Below, piece after piece: positions 47,134 to 55,627 of a DNA stretch of 64,000 nucleotides; the stretch's first letter is position 1; every line of letters starts with the position of its first letter. Source of the DNA: Octadecabacter algicola (GTDB lineage Bacteria; Pseudomonadota; Alphaproteobacteria; Rhodobacterales; Rhodobacteraceae); assembly GCF_021532625.1 (NCBI RefSeq), contig NZ_JAKGAR010000004.1, positions 124,001-188,000 on the forward strand, written 5' to 3'. The position numbers and the translations under genes are program-made. Under the pieces are notes generated by a model that saw only the letters and a program-made list of their open reading frames with translations, did not search any database and had not been told where the DNA came from.

Positions 47134-48243
47134 ATGACACAGATAGAGTTTGATCTTCAGGAATGCGGCGCGGTGATCCAGCTTTCGAACGGCCCAAAGT
47201 ATTTCAACTATTACTGGCTGCGTGATGCGAGTAACTCGAATATTGACCCACAAACCCGCGAACGGATTTTTGATGTTTCGCAATTGTCCCAAGCCCCCAA
47301 AGCAAAGTCGCTTGCTCTGCGAGAGGGCGCAGTGATCATTGATTGGGAAGCGGAAGACACCACAAGCGAAATTTCCCTTCAGCTTCTCGAGGACATTGCC
47401 ACCAAAGGTCGACCAACTGACATCGCGGACCTGCCGCGTCACGTTTGGTACAGTGACCACCTCGCTCATATTCCGCGTGTCTCACAAGCTGATGTTATCG
47501 ATTCTGCGGCAGGTCGCGTGGCACTCACACGGGCGTTGATCGAAGGCGGTATTGCCATTGTCACGGACATGGACCCGTCAGAGGAAAGCCTGCCCAATCT
47601 GGTCGAAGCAATCGGCCCTGTCACCCCGTCTGGCGAAGGCCTGTTTTTCAATGTCCGTGTTGAGATCAACCCAACCAATCTGGCGTTCACCGCAGGTCCG
47701 TTGGAAATGCACACGGACCTTCCTGGTGAAGAAGCTGCTCCCGGCGTTCAATTTTTGCACTGTATCGAAAACACCGTAGATGGCGGCGCGTCCTTGTTCT
47801 TGGATGGTATTGCTGTGGCGATGGCGTTGAAAGACGAAGACCCCGATGCGTTTGATCTGCTTGCGACACACAAAATTCCGTTCTTTTATCGCCACGACAC
47901 CATTGATTACCAATCTCATCAGCGGGTCATCGAAACAGATCAAAACGGCAATGTGACGGGCGTAACGATTTCCCAGCACTTGCAGGATACGATGGACCTC
48001 CCGCAAGAGCTGCTGGACACTTATTACCCCGCCTTCATCAAGTTCATCCGCATGATGCAAGACGACCGCTTTGTTATGAAATTCCGATCAGAGCCAGGAA
48101 ATTGCATTGTCTTTGACAATCATCGCATCGTGCATGGCCGCGAAGGCTATGTCGCTGAAAGCGGAAGCCGCCATTTACGCGGATGCTATACCGACCGTGC
48201 CGCGATGCGCAGTACCTATAGGATCGCGTCTAAAGGGCTGTGA
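47134..48243 (+). CDS. Gamma-butyrobetaine hydroxylase-like Fe(II)/2-oxoglutarate dioxygenase
   Basis: 369 residues with the two-domain layout of gamma-butyrobetaine and trimethyllysine hydroxylases. An N-terminal DUF971/GBBH-like domain (YWLRDASNSN at about 27-36) is followed by a TauD domain with the facial triad His193, Asp195 (MHTDLPGEE) and His334 (RIVHGREGY), plus an Arg for 2-oxoglutarate near 346-349. The N-domain lacks the Cys cluster that binds structural zinc in the human enzyme. It is 29 bp after the aldolase gene and the last gene of the operon. The hydroxylated substrate is unknown; a quaternary amine acid or another carboxylate are both possible. Confidence 0.88.
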   Translation: MTQIEFDLQECGAVIQLSNGPKYFNYYWLRDASNSNIDPQTRERIFDVSQLSQAPKAKSLALREGAVIIDWEAEDTTSEISLQLLEDIATKGRPTDIADLPRHVWYSDHLAHIPRVSQADVIDSAAGRVALTRALIEGGIAIVTDMDPSEESLPNLVEAIGPVTPSGEGLFFNVRVEINPTNLAFTAGPLEMHTDLPGEEAAPGVQFLHCIENTVDGGASLFLDGIAVAMALKDEDPDAFDLLATHKIPFFYRHDTIDYQSHQRVIETDQNGNVTGVTISQHLQDTMDLPQELLDTYYPAFIKFIRMMQDDRFVMKFRSEPGNCIVFDNHRIVHGREGYVAESGSRHLRGCYTDRAAMRSTYRIASKGL

Positions 48244-48263
48244 TCAAAGCTGCCCTTGATAGA

Positions 48264-48297
48264 ACAACGGCGCGGAGACTTCCGCGCCGTTTTGTTT
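48264..48297. terminator. Bidirectional terminator between convergent operons
   Basis: ACGGCGCGGA, a GAC loop region and TCCGCGCCGT form a strong stem followed by TTTTGTTTT on the plus strand. It separates the dioxygenase operon from the minus-strand aldehyde dehydrogenase operon. Confidence 0.88.
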
Positions 48298-48310
48298 TCG
48301 AGTCTGGGTC

Positions 48311-49741
48311 TTACTGCGTGAAGGGTGGGCGCACCTTCACTTCTAGGTAGTCTTCAAGGCCAAACACCCCACCCTCGCGTCCGTTGCCAGATTGCTTATA
48401 GCCCCCGAACGGCGACCCGTAATCCGGCCCACGCCCGTTAATCTGGATCGTCCCCGCACGCAGACGCCGCACAACGCGTGACACGCGCGCTTCGTCGCCG
48501 GATTGCACATAGGCGGCCAATCCATAGTCGGTGTCATTGGCCATGGCGATCGCGTCTTCTTCGCCGTCAAAAGGAGTAATCACAAGAACAGGGCCAAAGA
48601 TTTCCTCACGCGATATCCGCATGTCGTGGTCAACATCGTAGAAGATCGTGGGCTTCACGAACCATCCGTTTTCAAGACCTTCAGGCTTGCCGAGTCCGCC
48701 GACCAGCAGCTTGGCACCTTCATCAATCCCGACCTGAATCATTTCTTGCACACGGTCGTATTGAATTTTGTCGAACAACGGGCCGATGTGATCGCCCAAT
48801 TGCGCGGGGTCGCCGACCGTTTGGGCCTCGCCTGCAGTTTTGGCGAGGGTCAGAACCTCGTCGTAACAGCTGCGCTCCACCAGAAGGCGCGTCGGTGCAT
48901 TGCAAGACTGGCCGGTGTTGTAAAAACAACCCTCAACGCTTTCGGCAACGCGCTTGGGCAGATCGGCATCAGCGAACACAAGATTGGGTGATTTGCCGCC
49001 AAGCTCAAGCGTGACACGCTTGATGTCGCTGGCTGCATCGCGCGAAACAGCAGTGCCCGCACGGGTCGACCCGGTAAACGACATCATGTCGATATCGGGG
49101 TGCTGTGACATTGCGGCGCCCACGGATGGCCCATCCCCCTGTACAAGATTGAATACACCGGCCGGGTATCCGGCAGCGTCCACAATTTCAGCATAGATTT
49201 GCGCGGAAATCGGTGTGTGTTCCGACGGTTTAAGAACGCAGGTCGCGCCAGTGGCAAGCGCTGGAACCACTTTTAAGGCGATCTGGTTGATCGGCCAGTT
49301 CCATGGCGTAATGAGGCCGCAAACCCCTATTGGTTCACGGGTGATGATGTCACCGTTTGGCAAAACCTCTTCCTCATCCATCTCCTCGAGCGCCCTGATG
49401 AAATCCTCAAGGTGGCCAAGTCCGGCATCGGCCTGAACCTCAAGCGACATCGTCGCGGGCGCGCCCATTTCCGATGTCATTGCAGCGGCGAGGTCACCCA
49501 GACGGGCTTTCGTTTCAAGACGAAGCTTCTCCAAGAGCGCAAGGCGCTCTTCTTTGGACGTCATTGAAAACGTTTCAAACGCGCGCTTGGCGGCGGCCAC
49601 GGCGCGGTCAACATCCGCCCCGTGGCCCATGCTTATCGTGCCAATCTGTGTTGCCGTGGCGGGATTCATAATGGGCATTGTTGTATCAGTCGCAGGATCA
49701 ACCCACGCGCCATCAATGTAGAATTTATTGAGTATTAGCAT
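48311..49741 (-). CDS. Aldehyde dehydrogenase family protein
   Basis: 476 residues of the classic NAD(P)-dependent type. The sequence has TPWNWPINQIALKVVPALATG for the nucleotide and oxyanion Asn region, VTLELGGKSPNLVF with the base Glu near 245, and FYNTGQSCNAPTRLLV with the nucleophile Cys near 278. The C-terminal oligomerisation strand is complete. An AAAGGAT site precedes the ATG. It is third in the GMC oxidoreductase-dehydratase-dehydrogenase operon, so a likely role is oxidising the aldehyde made by the GMC enzyme. Confidence 0.93.
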   Translation of the reverse strand: MLILNKFYIDGAWVDPATDTTMPIMNPATATQIGTISMGHGADVDRAVAAAKRAFETFSMTSKEERLALLEKLRLETKARLGDLAAAMTSEMGAPATMSLEVQADAGLGHLEDFIRALEEMDEEEVLPNGDIITREPIGVCGLITPWNWPINQIALKVVPALATGATCVLKPSEHTPISAQIYAEIVDAAGYPAGVFNLVQGDGPSVGAAMSQHPDIDMMSFTGSTRAGTAVSRDAASDIKRVTLELGGKSPNLVFADADLPKRVAESVEGCFYNTGQSCNAPTRLLVERSCYDEVLTLAKTAGEAQTVGDPAQLGDHIGPLFDKIQYDRVQEMIQVGIDEGAKLLVGGLGKPEGLENGWFVKPTIFYDVDHDMRISREEIFGPVLVITPFDGEEDAIAMANDTDYGLAAYVQSGDEARVSRVVRRLRAGTIQINGRGPDYGSPFGGYKQSGNGREGGVFGLEDYLEVKVRPPFTQ

Positions 49742-49754
49742 GAGAAATCCTTTG

Positions 49755-50963
49755 TCATGGTGTGATTGGTGTTTGCGCCATTTCTAGGTGAAGCGCGTCG
49801 TCCTTGTATGGCAGTTTTGCAATTGCAGCGTCATCCAGTTCCAGCCCCAAACCGGGCGCAGTTGGCGGAATAATATAGCCGTCGTCCCATGTGATCCCGC
49901 CTTTGACGGCGGACATATACGGCCCATCAAATGTGCCGATGCTTTCGAGGATCAAAAAATTCGGGGTGCAGGTGGCTATGTGAATGTTGGCAGACGCGGC
50001 GATGGGGCCGCAATAAAGGTGCGGCGCAATCTGGGCTGAACGTGTTTCAGCCATCGATGCGATTTTTTTGGCCTCCAACAAGCCACCGACACGCCCGAGA
50101 TTGAGTTGCAGAATTGACGCGGCGCTGACCTCAAGCATACGGGCAAATTCGTGCTTGGTGCACAACCGCTCTCCGGCGGCGACCGGGATGGATGTATAGG
50201 CGGCGACCTGTGCCATATCAGCGGGATTTTCAGGCGGGATGGGTTCCTCGAACCACAACGGATCAAAGGGCTCTAGCGCGCGTGCCATGCGCTTGGCACC
50301 AGATACCGTGAACTGACCATGCGTGCCAAACAGAAGGTCCGCGCGCGTCCCAACGGCTGCACGGATCTCACGGCAGAATGCTACGCTAAGGGCAATATCC
50401 TCCAGTCCGGGCTGGCGACCATCATAAATCGAAAACGGTCCGGCAGGGTCAAATTTTAAGGCGGTGAAACCTTGTTCGACCATACTTACGGCCACTTCGG
50501 CGGCGATGGCGGGATCATTGTAGGCATTGGGTGTTTCGGGGTCCGGATAAACGTCACCGCTGGCTGGATATATGTAGGAATAACTGCGCAAGCGGTCGTT
50601 TACGCGCCCTCCCAAAAGCTCATAAACAGGCGTATCAGCTGCCTTTCCGACAATATCCCAACAGGCCATTTCCAAGCCGCTGAAAACGCCCATGACGCTA
50701 ACGTCCGGCCGTTGGGTGAACCCCGCCCCATAGGATTTGCGAAACAGGGCCTCGATGTGGTGGGGATCGGCCCCCTCGAAGTGGCGGGAGAACATATCGC
50801 GGGCCATAGCACAGCAGATATCGGGGCCAAATGTGGCGTTGTAAATCTCGCCAACGCCCGTGATGCCGCAGGTCGTCGTTAGGCGGACAAAGACGAAATA
50901 TCGGCCACCATGGCGCGGCGGCGGATTGCCCACCACAAAGGTTTCTAACGTGGCAAGTTTCAC
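49755..50963 (-). CDS. Enolase-superfamily (mandelate racemase/muconate lactonising type) acid-sugar dehydratase
   Basis: 402 residues. The N-terminal capping domain (HGGRYFVFVRLTTTCGITGVGE) is followed by the barrel. The beta-2 strand reads GFTALKFDPAGPF, with a Lys. LFGTHGQF has a possible acid/base His, WFEEPIPPEN and AGERLCTKHEF supply metal ligands, and IAPHLYCGPIA carries the His of the mandelate racemase His/Asp dyad. This pattern suits dehydration of a six- or five-carbon sugar acid. The exact acid cannot be named. It starts inside the end of the GMC gene (ATGA overlap) and is followed 13 bp later by the aldehyde dehydrogenase. Confidence 0.9.
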   Translation of the reverse strand: MKLATLETFVVGNPPPRHGGRYFVFVRLTTTCGITGVGEIYNATFGPDICCAMARDMFSRHFEGADPHHIEALFRKSYGAGFTQRPDVSVMGVFSGLEMACWDIVGKAADTPVYELLGGRVNDRLRSYSYIYPASGDVYPDPETPNAYNDPAIAAEVAVSMVEQGFTALKFDPAGPFSIYDGRQPGLEDIALSVAFCREIRAAVGTRADLLFGTHGQFTVSGAKRMARALEPFDPLWFEEPIPPENPADMAQVAAYTSIPVAAGERLCTKHEFARMLEVSAASILQLNLGRVGGLLEAKKIASMAETRSAQIAPHLYCGPIAASANIHIATCTPNFLILESIGTFDGPYMSAVKGGITWDDGYIIPPTAPGLGLELDDAAIAKLPYKDDALHLEMAQTPITP

Positions 50964-52579
50964 AAAGCATCCTCCAAGATCAAATCGGCGGCACGCATGG
51001 CCAACATCATTGTCGGTGCATTTGTATTGCCGGAGGTAATGTTGGGAAAGGCAGATGCATCAACCACACGCACTCCGCCAACGCCATGAACTCGCAAACG
51101 TGCGTCCAAGACCGATGTCTTTTCATCACGCCCCATCCGGCACGTACAGGTCGGATGATAGACGGTAGAGGCACGTTGTTTAAAATCAGAAAGCAAACCA
51201 TCGTCGTCCAGCGCCATCAAGTCAGGTGTTTTGGCTTGTGTTGTCACGGCCATCAGGCTTTCTGCCGCGGCAAATTTCTGCAGAACCTTGCCCGCCTGAA
51301 CAGCTGCGCCCTTGTCTTCATCCGTCGCGAGCGAATTAGGCTGGATGCTGGGTGCAACCAGCGGGTCAGACGACACGATCTCGACACGCCCCCTGCTCGT
51401 CGGACGACACGGCTGTGCTGAAATCTGGAAGCCGGGAGTGCGATCAAGAATTGCTTTGCCTGACGGCGTCATCGCATAAGACGCCGGATTAAAGTAAACT
51501 TGCATGTCCGGCATTCGTTTGCGCGGATCTGAGCGTACAAACCCACCCACCTGATTGACGGGCACAGACAATGGGCCTGAACGAGTCAGCAAATACTTCG
51601 CGCCCATCAGAAGCTTGCCCAATATCCCGCCCAACTGCGTGTTCAGCGTCGGTTCTGTTGCTCCAAATTGATAGGAAATGGCCAAATGGTCCTGCAACCC
51701 TTGCCCAACCTGCTGCAGGTCGCGCACCACCGAAATACCGTGAGATTTCAGTAACGCGGCGGGACCAATACCCGACAAATGCAACAATTTCGCGGAATTG
51801 ATCGCGCCAGCACACACAATAACCTCTTTGCGGGCGGTGATCTGGCTGGTTTCCCCCCCTCGAACAAAGGAGACGCCAGTGGCTCTCCCGCGCTCAATCG
51901 TCAAACGAGCAACATCCGCATTGCGGATAATGCGCAAATTCGCGCGCCGCTTTGCAGACCGCAAGAACGCGTCCGCAGAAGACCACCTTAACCCGCCGCG
52001 CACCGTGCTGCGGTAATATCCGATGCCGTCAGCCCCGTCTGCGTTCAGGTCAGGGATAACAGAATGGCCGACGTCCCGACTTGCGTCCAAAAAGGTGTCA
52101 GAGAACGGCATCATGCGGTCAGACAAGTCCGACACCCAGACCGGCCCATCACCGCGCGTGTGGCGCCCATCTGGCGTAAGCTCGGAGTGGGTTTCTAAAC
52201 GCTCGAAAACACTGCGCACGTTGTCCCAGTGCCAGCCGGAAGCACCCGCCTGCGCCCAATCATCAAAATCCTGCGCCAGCCCCCTTATGTAGGTCATTGC
52301 GTTTATCGAGCTCGAGCCGCCAATGAGCCGCCCTCTGGGCCAACTGATAGAACGGGAATTTAACCCTTCGTCGGCCTCGGTGCGAAACCCCCAATTCACT
52401 TTAGGATTGGCGACGTTAACGGCATAGCCCAAAGGTACCTTGACCCAGAAACGCGCATCACTCCCCCCACTTTCAAGCAGGGCTACAGTAAACCTACCCC
52501 CTTCGGATAGCCGGTTGGCCAAAACGCAACCGGCAGATCCCGCGCCAACAATGATGTAATCAAAATCACAGGTATACAA
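50960..52579 (-). CDS. GMC-family FAD-dependent oxidoreductase (choline dehydrogenase-like)
   Basis: About 539 residues from a TTG at 52579 (then YTCDFDYIIVGAGSAGCVLANRL); the open frame extends 22 codons further to another TTG, and no ATG is available near the conserved start, so the start is uncertain. The FAD-binding GAGSAG motif, the GMC signature region (WPRGRLIGGSSSINAMTYIRG) and the C-terminal HPTCTCRMG and VVDASAFPNITSGNTNAPTMMLA blocks with the active-site His and Asn are intact. It oxidises an alcohol to an aldehyde or ketone. First gene of a three-gene operon, divergent from a LysR regulator. Confidence 0.9.
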   Translation of the reverse strand: MYTCDFDYIIVGAGSAGCVLANRLSEGGRFTVALLESGGSDARFWVKVPLGYAVNVANPKVNWGFRTEADEGLNSRSISWPRGRLIGGSSSINAMTYIRGLAQDFDDWAQAGASGWHWDNVRSVFERLETHSELTPDGRHTRGDGPVWVSDLSDRMMPFSDTFLDASRDVGHSVIPDLNADGADGIGYYRSTVRGGLRWSSADAFLRSAKRRANLRIIRNADVARLTIERGRATGVSFVRGGETSQITARKEVIVCAGAINSAKLLHLSGIGPAALLKSHGISVVRDLQQVGQGLQDHLAISYQFGATEPTLNTQLGGILGKLLMGAKYLLTRSGPLSVPVNQVGGFVRSDPRKRMPDMQVYFNPASYAMTPSGKAILDRTPGFQISAQPCRPTSRGRVEIVSSDPLVAPSIQPNSLATDEDKGAAVQAGKVLQKFAAAESLMAVTTQAKTPDLMALDDDGLLSDFKQRASTVYHPTCTCRMGRDEKTSVLDARLRVHGVGGVRVVDASAFPNITSGNTNAPTMMLAMRAADLILEDAL

Positions 52580-52740
52580 AGTGTGCGTCCGCCTTACTAG
52601 GAGCCACCAAAAGAGCCGACCAGACGCGCCTGCGCAAACAAACAAACTTGCGGCTTAGACCTAATTTTGATTGCGCATCGAGGGTTGATTGGCAATAAAA
52701 ATGCCGGCAATTGTGCTACAAGAACGATTAGGACACCGCC

Positions 52741-53616
52741 ATGAGACGCCTTCCGCATGTAACCTGGCTGAGCACCTTTGAGGCCGCAGCGCGCCATGGA
52801 TCTTTTGCAGCTGCTGCAGATGAATTAAGTCTCACGCCCGCGGCTGTTAGCCAACATATCAAGCTGCTCGAAGAAACACTTGAGATGAAGCTGTTCAAAA
52901 GGTTGCCGAAGGGTGTCGAATTGACAGACATCGGTCAGGCCTATGCACAACCTGTTCGGCAATCATTTGTCGACCTTCAGACCGCAACGGACGGGCTTTT
53001 CCAGACCCAGAAAAAGACGACACTGCACGTGCGTGCGTCTATCTCGTTTGGGGTGATTGTGCTTGTTCCCAGATTGCACGAATTCCGCGCCTTGCACCCG
53101 GAGATTAACATCGTGGTGTCGACCACTGTGTGGTCGGATCGGCTGAATGATGCAACTATCGACGTGGATATTCGCTATGGCAACGGCGACTGGCCAGAAC
53201 GCGACATTTGGCAGTTAAGGCGGGGTCACGCTTCTCTGATTTGCAGCCCGCAAGTTGCCAATTCTCTGAAAGGGGATCCAAGTCAGCTCAAGAATGCAGA
53301 CATTGTTAGTATTGTTGGTTCCGAAAACGACTGGCCGCGCATGTTTGGTAAATTGGGGGTGGATAGTGCGGTTCCGCCCACTTGGATATCGGTGGAATCC
53401 TCGTTACTTGCGCTCGAAAGTCTTGCGGCGGGTCGCGGTATCGCAATTGTGGATACCTTGTTTACTGAAAACTACGTCAAGCGCGGCGATTTAGTTATTC
53501 CTTTCGAACAGGCTGTCCCCACCACCCAGAACTTTTATTTAGTTGCCGACCCAGACCGCAAAATCCGTTCCGCAGTCGCATGTTTCCGTGACTGGATTGA
53601 CGCAATTGTTAGGTGA
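52741..53616 (+). CDS. LysR-family transcriptional regulator (GcvA-like)
   Basis: 291 residues. The GcvA-branch N-terminus RLPHVTWLSTFEAAARHGSFAAAADELSLTPAAVSQHIKLLEE holds the winged helix. The effector domain follows, with DIDVDIRYGNGDWPERD-type residues characteristic of this group. It is divergent from the GMC/dehydratase/dehydrogenase operon with a 161-bp promoter gap, and so is its likely regulator. The aldehyde or sugar acid would be the natural inducer, but this is inference. Confidence 0.92.
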   Translation: MRRLPHVTWLSTFEAAARHGSFAAAADELSLTPAAVSQHIKLLEETLEMKLFKRLPKGVELTDIGQAYAQPVRQSFVDLQTATDGLFQTQKKTTLHVRASISFGVIVLVPRLHEFRALHPEINIVVSTTVWSDRLNDATIDVDIRYGNGDWPERDIWQLRRGHASLICSPQVANSLKGDPSQLKNADIVSIVGSENDWPRMFGKLGVDSAVPPTWISVESSLLALESLAAGRGIAIVDTLFTENYVKRGDLVIPFEQAVPTTQNFYLVADPDRKIRSAVACFRDWIDAIVR

Positions 53617-53723
53617 GCCGGCGAAGATAGATCAACAAAGTTTGAAAGCCACTGTTTGGCGCATCAACAAGTTGAAAAATCAACCAATTCAGGCCCACTC
53701 AAATCTATAAGCCCTTGTTATTA

Positions 53724-53760
53724 TACAGGCTATTTCCATTGTACAGGCTAGACTTCCATT
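53724..53760. repeat. Short tandem repeat
   Basis: TACAGGCTATTTCCATT (53724-53740) is followed directly by TACAGGCTAGACTTCCATT (53742-53760), two imperfect copies of a 17-19-bp unit. Role unknown. Confidence 0.6.
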
Positions 53761-53803
53761 CGATGCAGTATAAGTTTTCCACAGTTAATTTCATCAAAAC
53801 ATA

Positions 53804-53833
53804 AAAAAAGCCGCCCTAAGGCGGCCATTTTTG
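53804..53833. terminator. Rho-independent terminator downstream of the GcvA-like gene
   Basis: AAAAAAAGCCGCC, loop CTAA, GGCGGC and CATTTTT: a compact GC stem flanked by A and T tracts, active in principle in both directions. It is about 190 bp after the LysR stop. Confidence 0.85.
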
Positions 53834-53846
53834 CGTCAGGTGTTTT

Positions 53847-53870
53847 TGTCTGACGTCAACACCTATGGGT
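53847..53870. repeat. 24-bp direct repeat, left copy
   Basis: Begins TGTCTGACGTCA, then A, and ends CACCTATGGGT. The copy at 54857-54880 differs at one base (T for A at position 13). The two lie 1,010 bp apart and bracket the exported-protein gene at 54124-54837. This copy is also part of a local dyad (AGGTGTT at 53838-53844 against AACACCT at 53858-53864). Confidence 0.8.
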
Positions 53871-54123
53871 CCAAATAGGGTCATTTGCTAAGAGAGGGTT
53901 TGTTGTTAGGCTCGTTGGAGCGCTGAAATGGTTCTGGCATTGTTAGATTTGATTGGACGGTGAAAGGCCTTGCGCCGCCTCTAGACATCGTCAGCGTTCT
54001 TAGAAGCTCTGTCGGCTTATACTTTGAGAGTTTGACTCATCCGGTTAGATCGAGTCTCGGAATTTTTCAGCTGGGCTTGTTGTATACGTCTTTCTTGCCG
54101 TTCAGATTGAGCGACATTGATCA

Positions 54124-54837
54124 TTACGGACGTATCACCGACATCACCGCAAAAGTAGCTTGATTGGTATTCAATTCAGGTACCACGACACTGAATGGTC
54201 CGGCTGCAATTATGCAGCTATTCTCTTCGCACACATCTCCCTCAGCAGTCAGGAAACCTGCCAAATACGATTCAGACGGGCTTGTCTGTCGATATACCTT
54301 CATGTTTGCAGCTTGAAACTGTAGTTCAAGAAAGTCATACCATTGGTTCCAGGCGCTGTAGTTTACCCGATCTTCAGGTGGGTGATAGGTACCACTACAT
54401 ATCTGAATCGATATAATATTTTTGTTCAGCTCTTCAGCCAATGTCGGCCAAAGAAACTCATGGAGCGGAGGCGGAAGGTGGTCGCGCACATCATCCCCAT
54501 ACTGCGTAATGAGGGTGTTAACGCGGGCAATCCCCCCTGTGTTCAGTATCATACAGGTTATCGAGTCAAGTCGACCGTAGTTGGGAAAATGAACGGAATA
54601 TTGTTGGGCGTCATCAGCCCAGTCAGATTGAAGGACCTGAAGTGTGTCATCATTGAAAGTAGCCGACGGATAATAACCTAGGGCGACGTCTTCGAGGACG
54701 CGTATGTTGTCGGACTGAGAGGCGGATACCGACCAAACGGCATCTGACAGTTTTGTTAGATCAGCCAAACTTTGTGCATTTGCCGGAACCGTCGGAATTA
54801 GGGCTGAAATCATAAGTGTTAGGAAGATTCTGCACAT
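54124..54837 (-). CDS. Exported protein of unknown function
   Basis: 237 residues from the ATG at 54837, with GAGG about 12 bases upstream; a TTG start 5 codons earlier is possible. The signal peptide ends VPANAQ before SLADLTKL. The mature protein is mixed alpha/beta with four Cys (in TCMILN, QICSG and DVCEENSC), which could form two disulfides. No family was recognised. The gene is bracketed by the imperfect 24-bp repeat, and it stands alone in a gene-poor region, which suggests an acquired single-gene cassette. Confidence 0.7.
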   Translation of the reverse strand: MCRIFLTLMISALIPTVPANAQSLADLTKLSDAVWSVSASQSDNIRVLEDVALGYYPSATFNDDTLQVLQSDWADDAQQYSVHFPNYGRLDSITCMILNTGGIARVNTLITQYGDDVRDHLPPPLHEFLWPTLAEELNKNIISIQICSGTYHPPEDRVNYSAWNQWYDFLELQFQAANMKVYRQTSPSESYLAGFLTAEGDVCEENSCIIAAGPFSVVVPELNTNQATFAVMSVIRP

Positions 54838-54856
54838 GCTCGATAACCTCAAAAAC

Positions 54857-54880
54857 TGTCTGACGTCATCACCTATGGGT
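54857..54880. repeat. 24-bp direct repeat, right copy
   Basis: The second copy of the element at 53847-53870, 20 bp upstream of the start codon of the exported-protein gene. Here the 3' part extends to the near-palindrome CACCTATGGGTG. It overlaps the probable promoter/leader of that gene, so it could also be an operator. Confidence 0.8.
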
Positions 54881-55018
54881 GTCTCATGCGTGAAAGCTAT
54901 TTCCTTGCAATTAGTCAGCGGACGCCGCCGTGATCTTAGTTAAATTTCGCAACAGTGACAAACCTGTTGCGCTTATAAACTTTTTCCCATCGTATGCGCG
55001 CAAACTGGAGTGTTTTTG

Positions 55019-55627
55019 ATGACAATCTTTACGGCACGCTTTGGACATAACTTTCGTTCATTCCAAAGTGCGACGCTAATGGCAGCCGCCTTCTTTGGAT
55101 TGACCGCCTGTGATCTGCCTGACAAAGCCTTGACTGCGGAAGAGATTGCTGTGGCGGAATCACAACCGCCATTAAACTTCGGCGCAGAAGTCGATGTTGC
55201 GACGGCGGCTTGTTTGAATGCGCTTGAAAATGACCAGCAAAGCGACATTTCCCTTGCTGCGTTTGGCTATGTACTATCGTCTGGTTCGTGGGAAAAAGAG
55301 GGACCGAAAGTCCAATTGCTGGCGACTCGATCTTCTGTTTCGGTTCGCTTTAGGCCACATGAAACGAGACAATCAGTTTGCGGGATCAGCATTTACGGTT
55401 TGGATAGTGGCAGTAATATAAGACAAATCGAACCAGCCCATAGAGAGCTTATTGCTCGTTCAGCCGCCGCGTCAGCAAGGCTCGGTTTTACATCAAGTCA
55501 GGAACAGGTGGGAGGCCGAACGCGCGAAATACTAGTGAAAGACGATGCGCGTATAATTGTTCAGGCGCGGCAATCTAACGAAAATGGCATAGTCCGCTTG
55601 AATATCACATACTACCTTGATCGCTGA
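55019..55627 (+). CDS. Predicted lipoprotein of unknown function
   Basis: 202 residues starting MTIFTARFGHNFRSFQ, with GGAG about 10 bases upstream of the ATG at 55019. The hydrophobic stretch LMAAAFFGLTAC ends in a lipobox (LTAC), so the mature protein is likely acylated. Three further Cys are in the mature part; the body is mixed alpha/beta, ending in a beta strand (NGIVRLNITYYL). No family recognised. Divergent from the exported-protein gene. Confidence 0.7.
   Translation: MTIFTARFGHNFRSFQSATLMAAAFFGLTACDLPDKALTAEEIAVAESQPPLNFGAEVDVATAACLNALENDQQSDISLAAFGYVLSSGSWEKEGPKVQLLATRSSVSVRFRPHETRQSVCGISIYGLDSGSNIRQIEPAHRELIARSAAASARLGFTSSQEQVGGRTREILVKDDARIIVQARQSNENGIVRLNITYYLDR

Larger units (their letters stand above)
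53617..54123. other. Gene-poor stretch with repeats and a terminator
   Basis: About 500 bp, AT-rich up to 53800. It holds a tandem repeat (53724-53760), a terminator (53804-53833) and the first copy of a 24-bp direct repeat (53847-53870). A 67-codon plus-strand frame at 53960 has no ribosome site and overlaps the end of the next gene; it is not called. The remainder shows nothing recognisable. Confidence 0.5.

Noticed and set aside
53960-54163. 67-codon plus-strand frame
   Set aside because: No ribosome site and overlaps the end of the convergent exported-protein gene.
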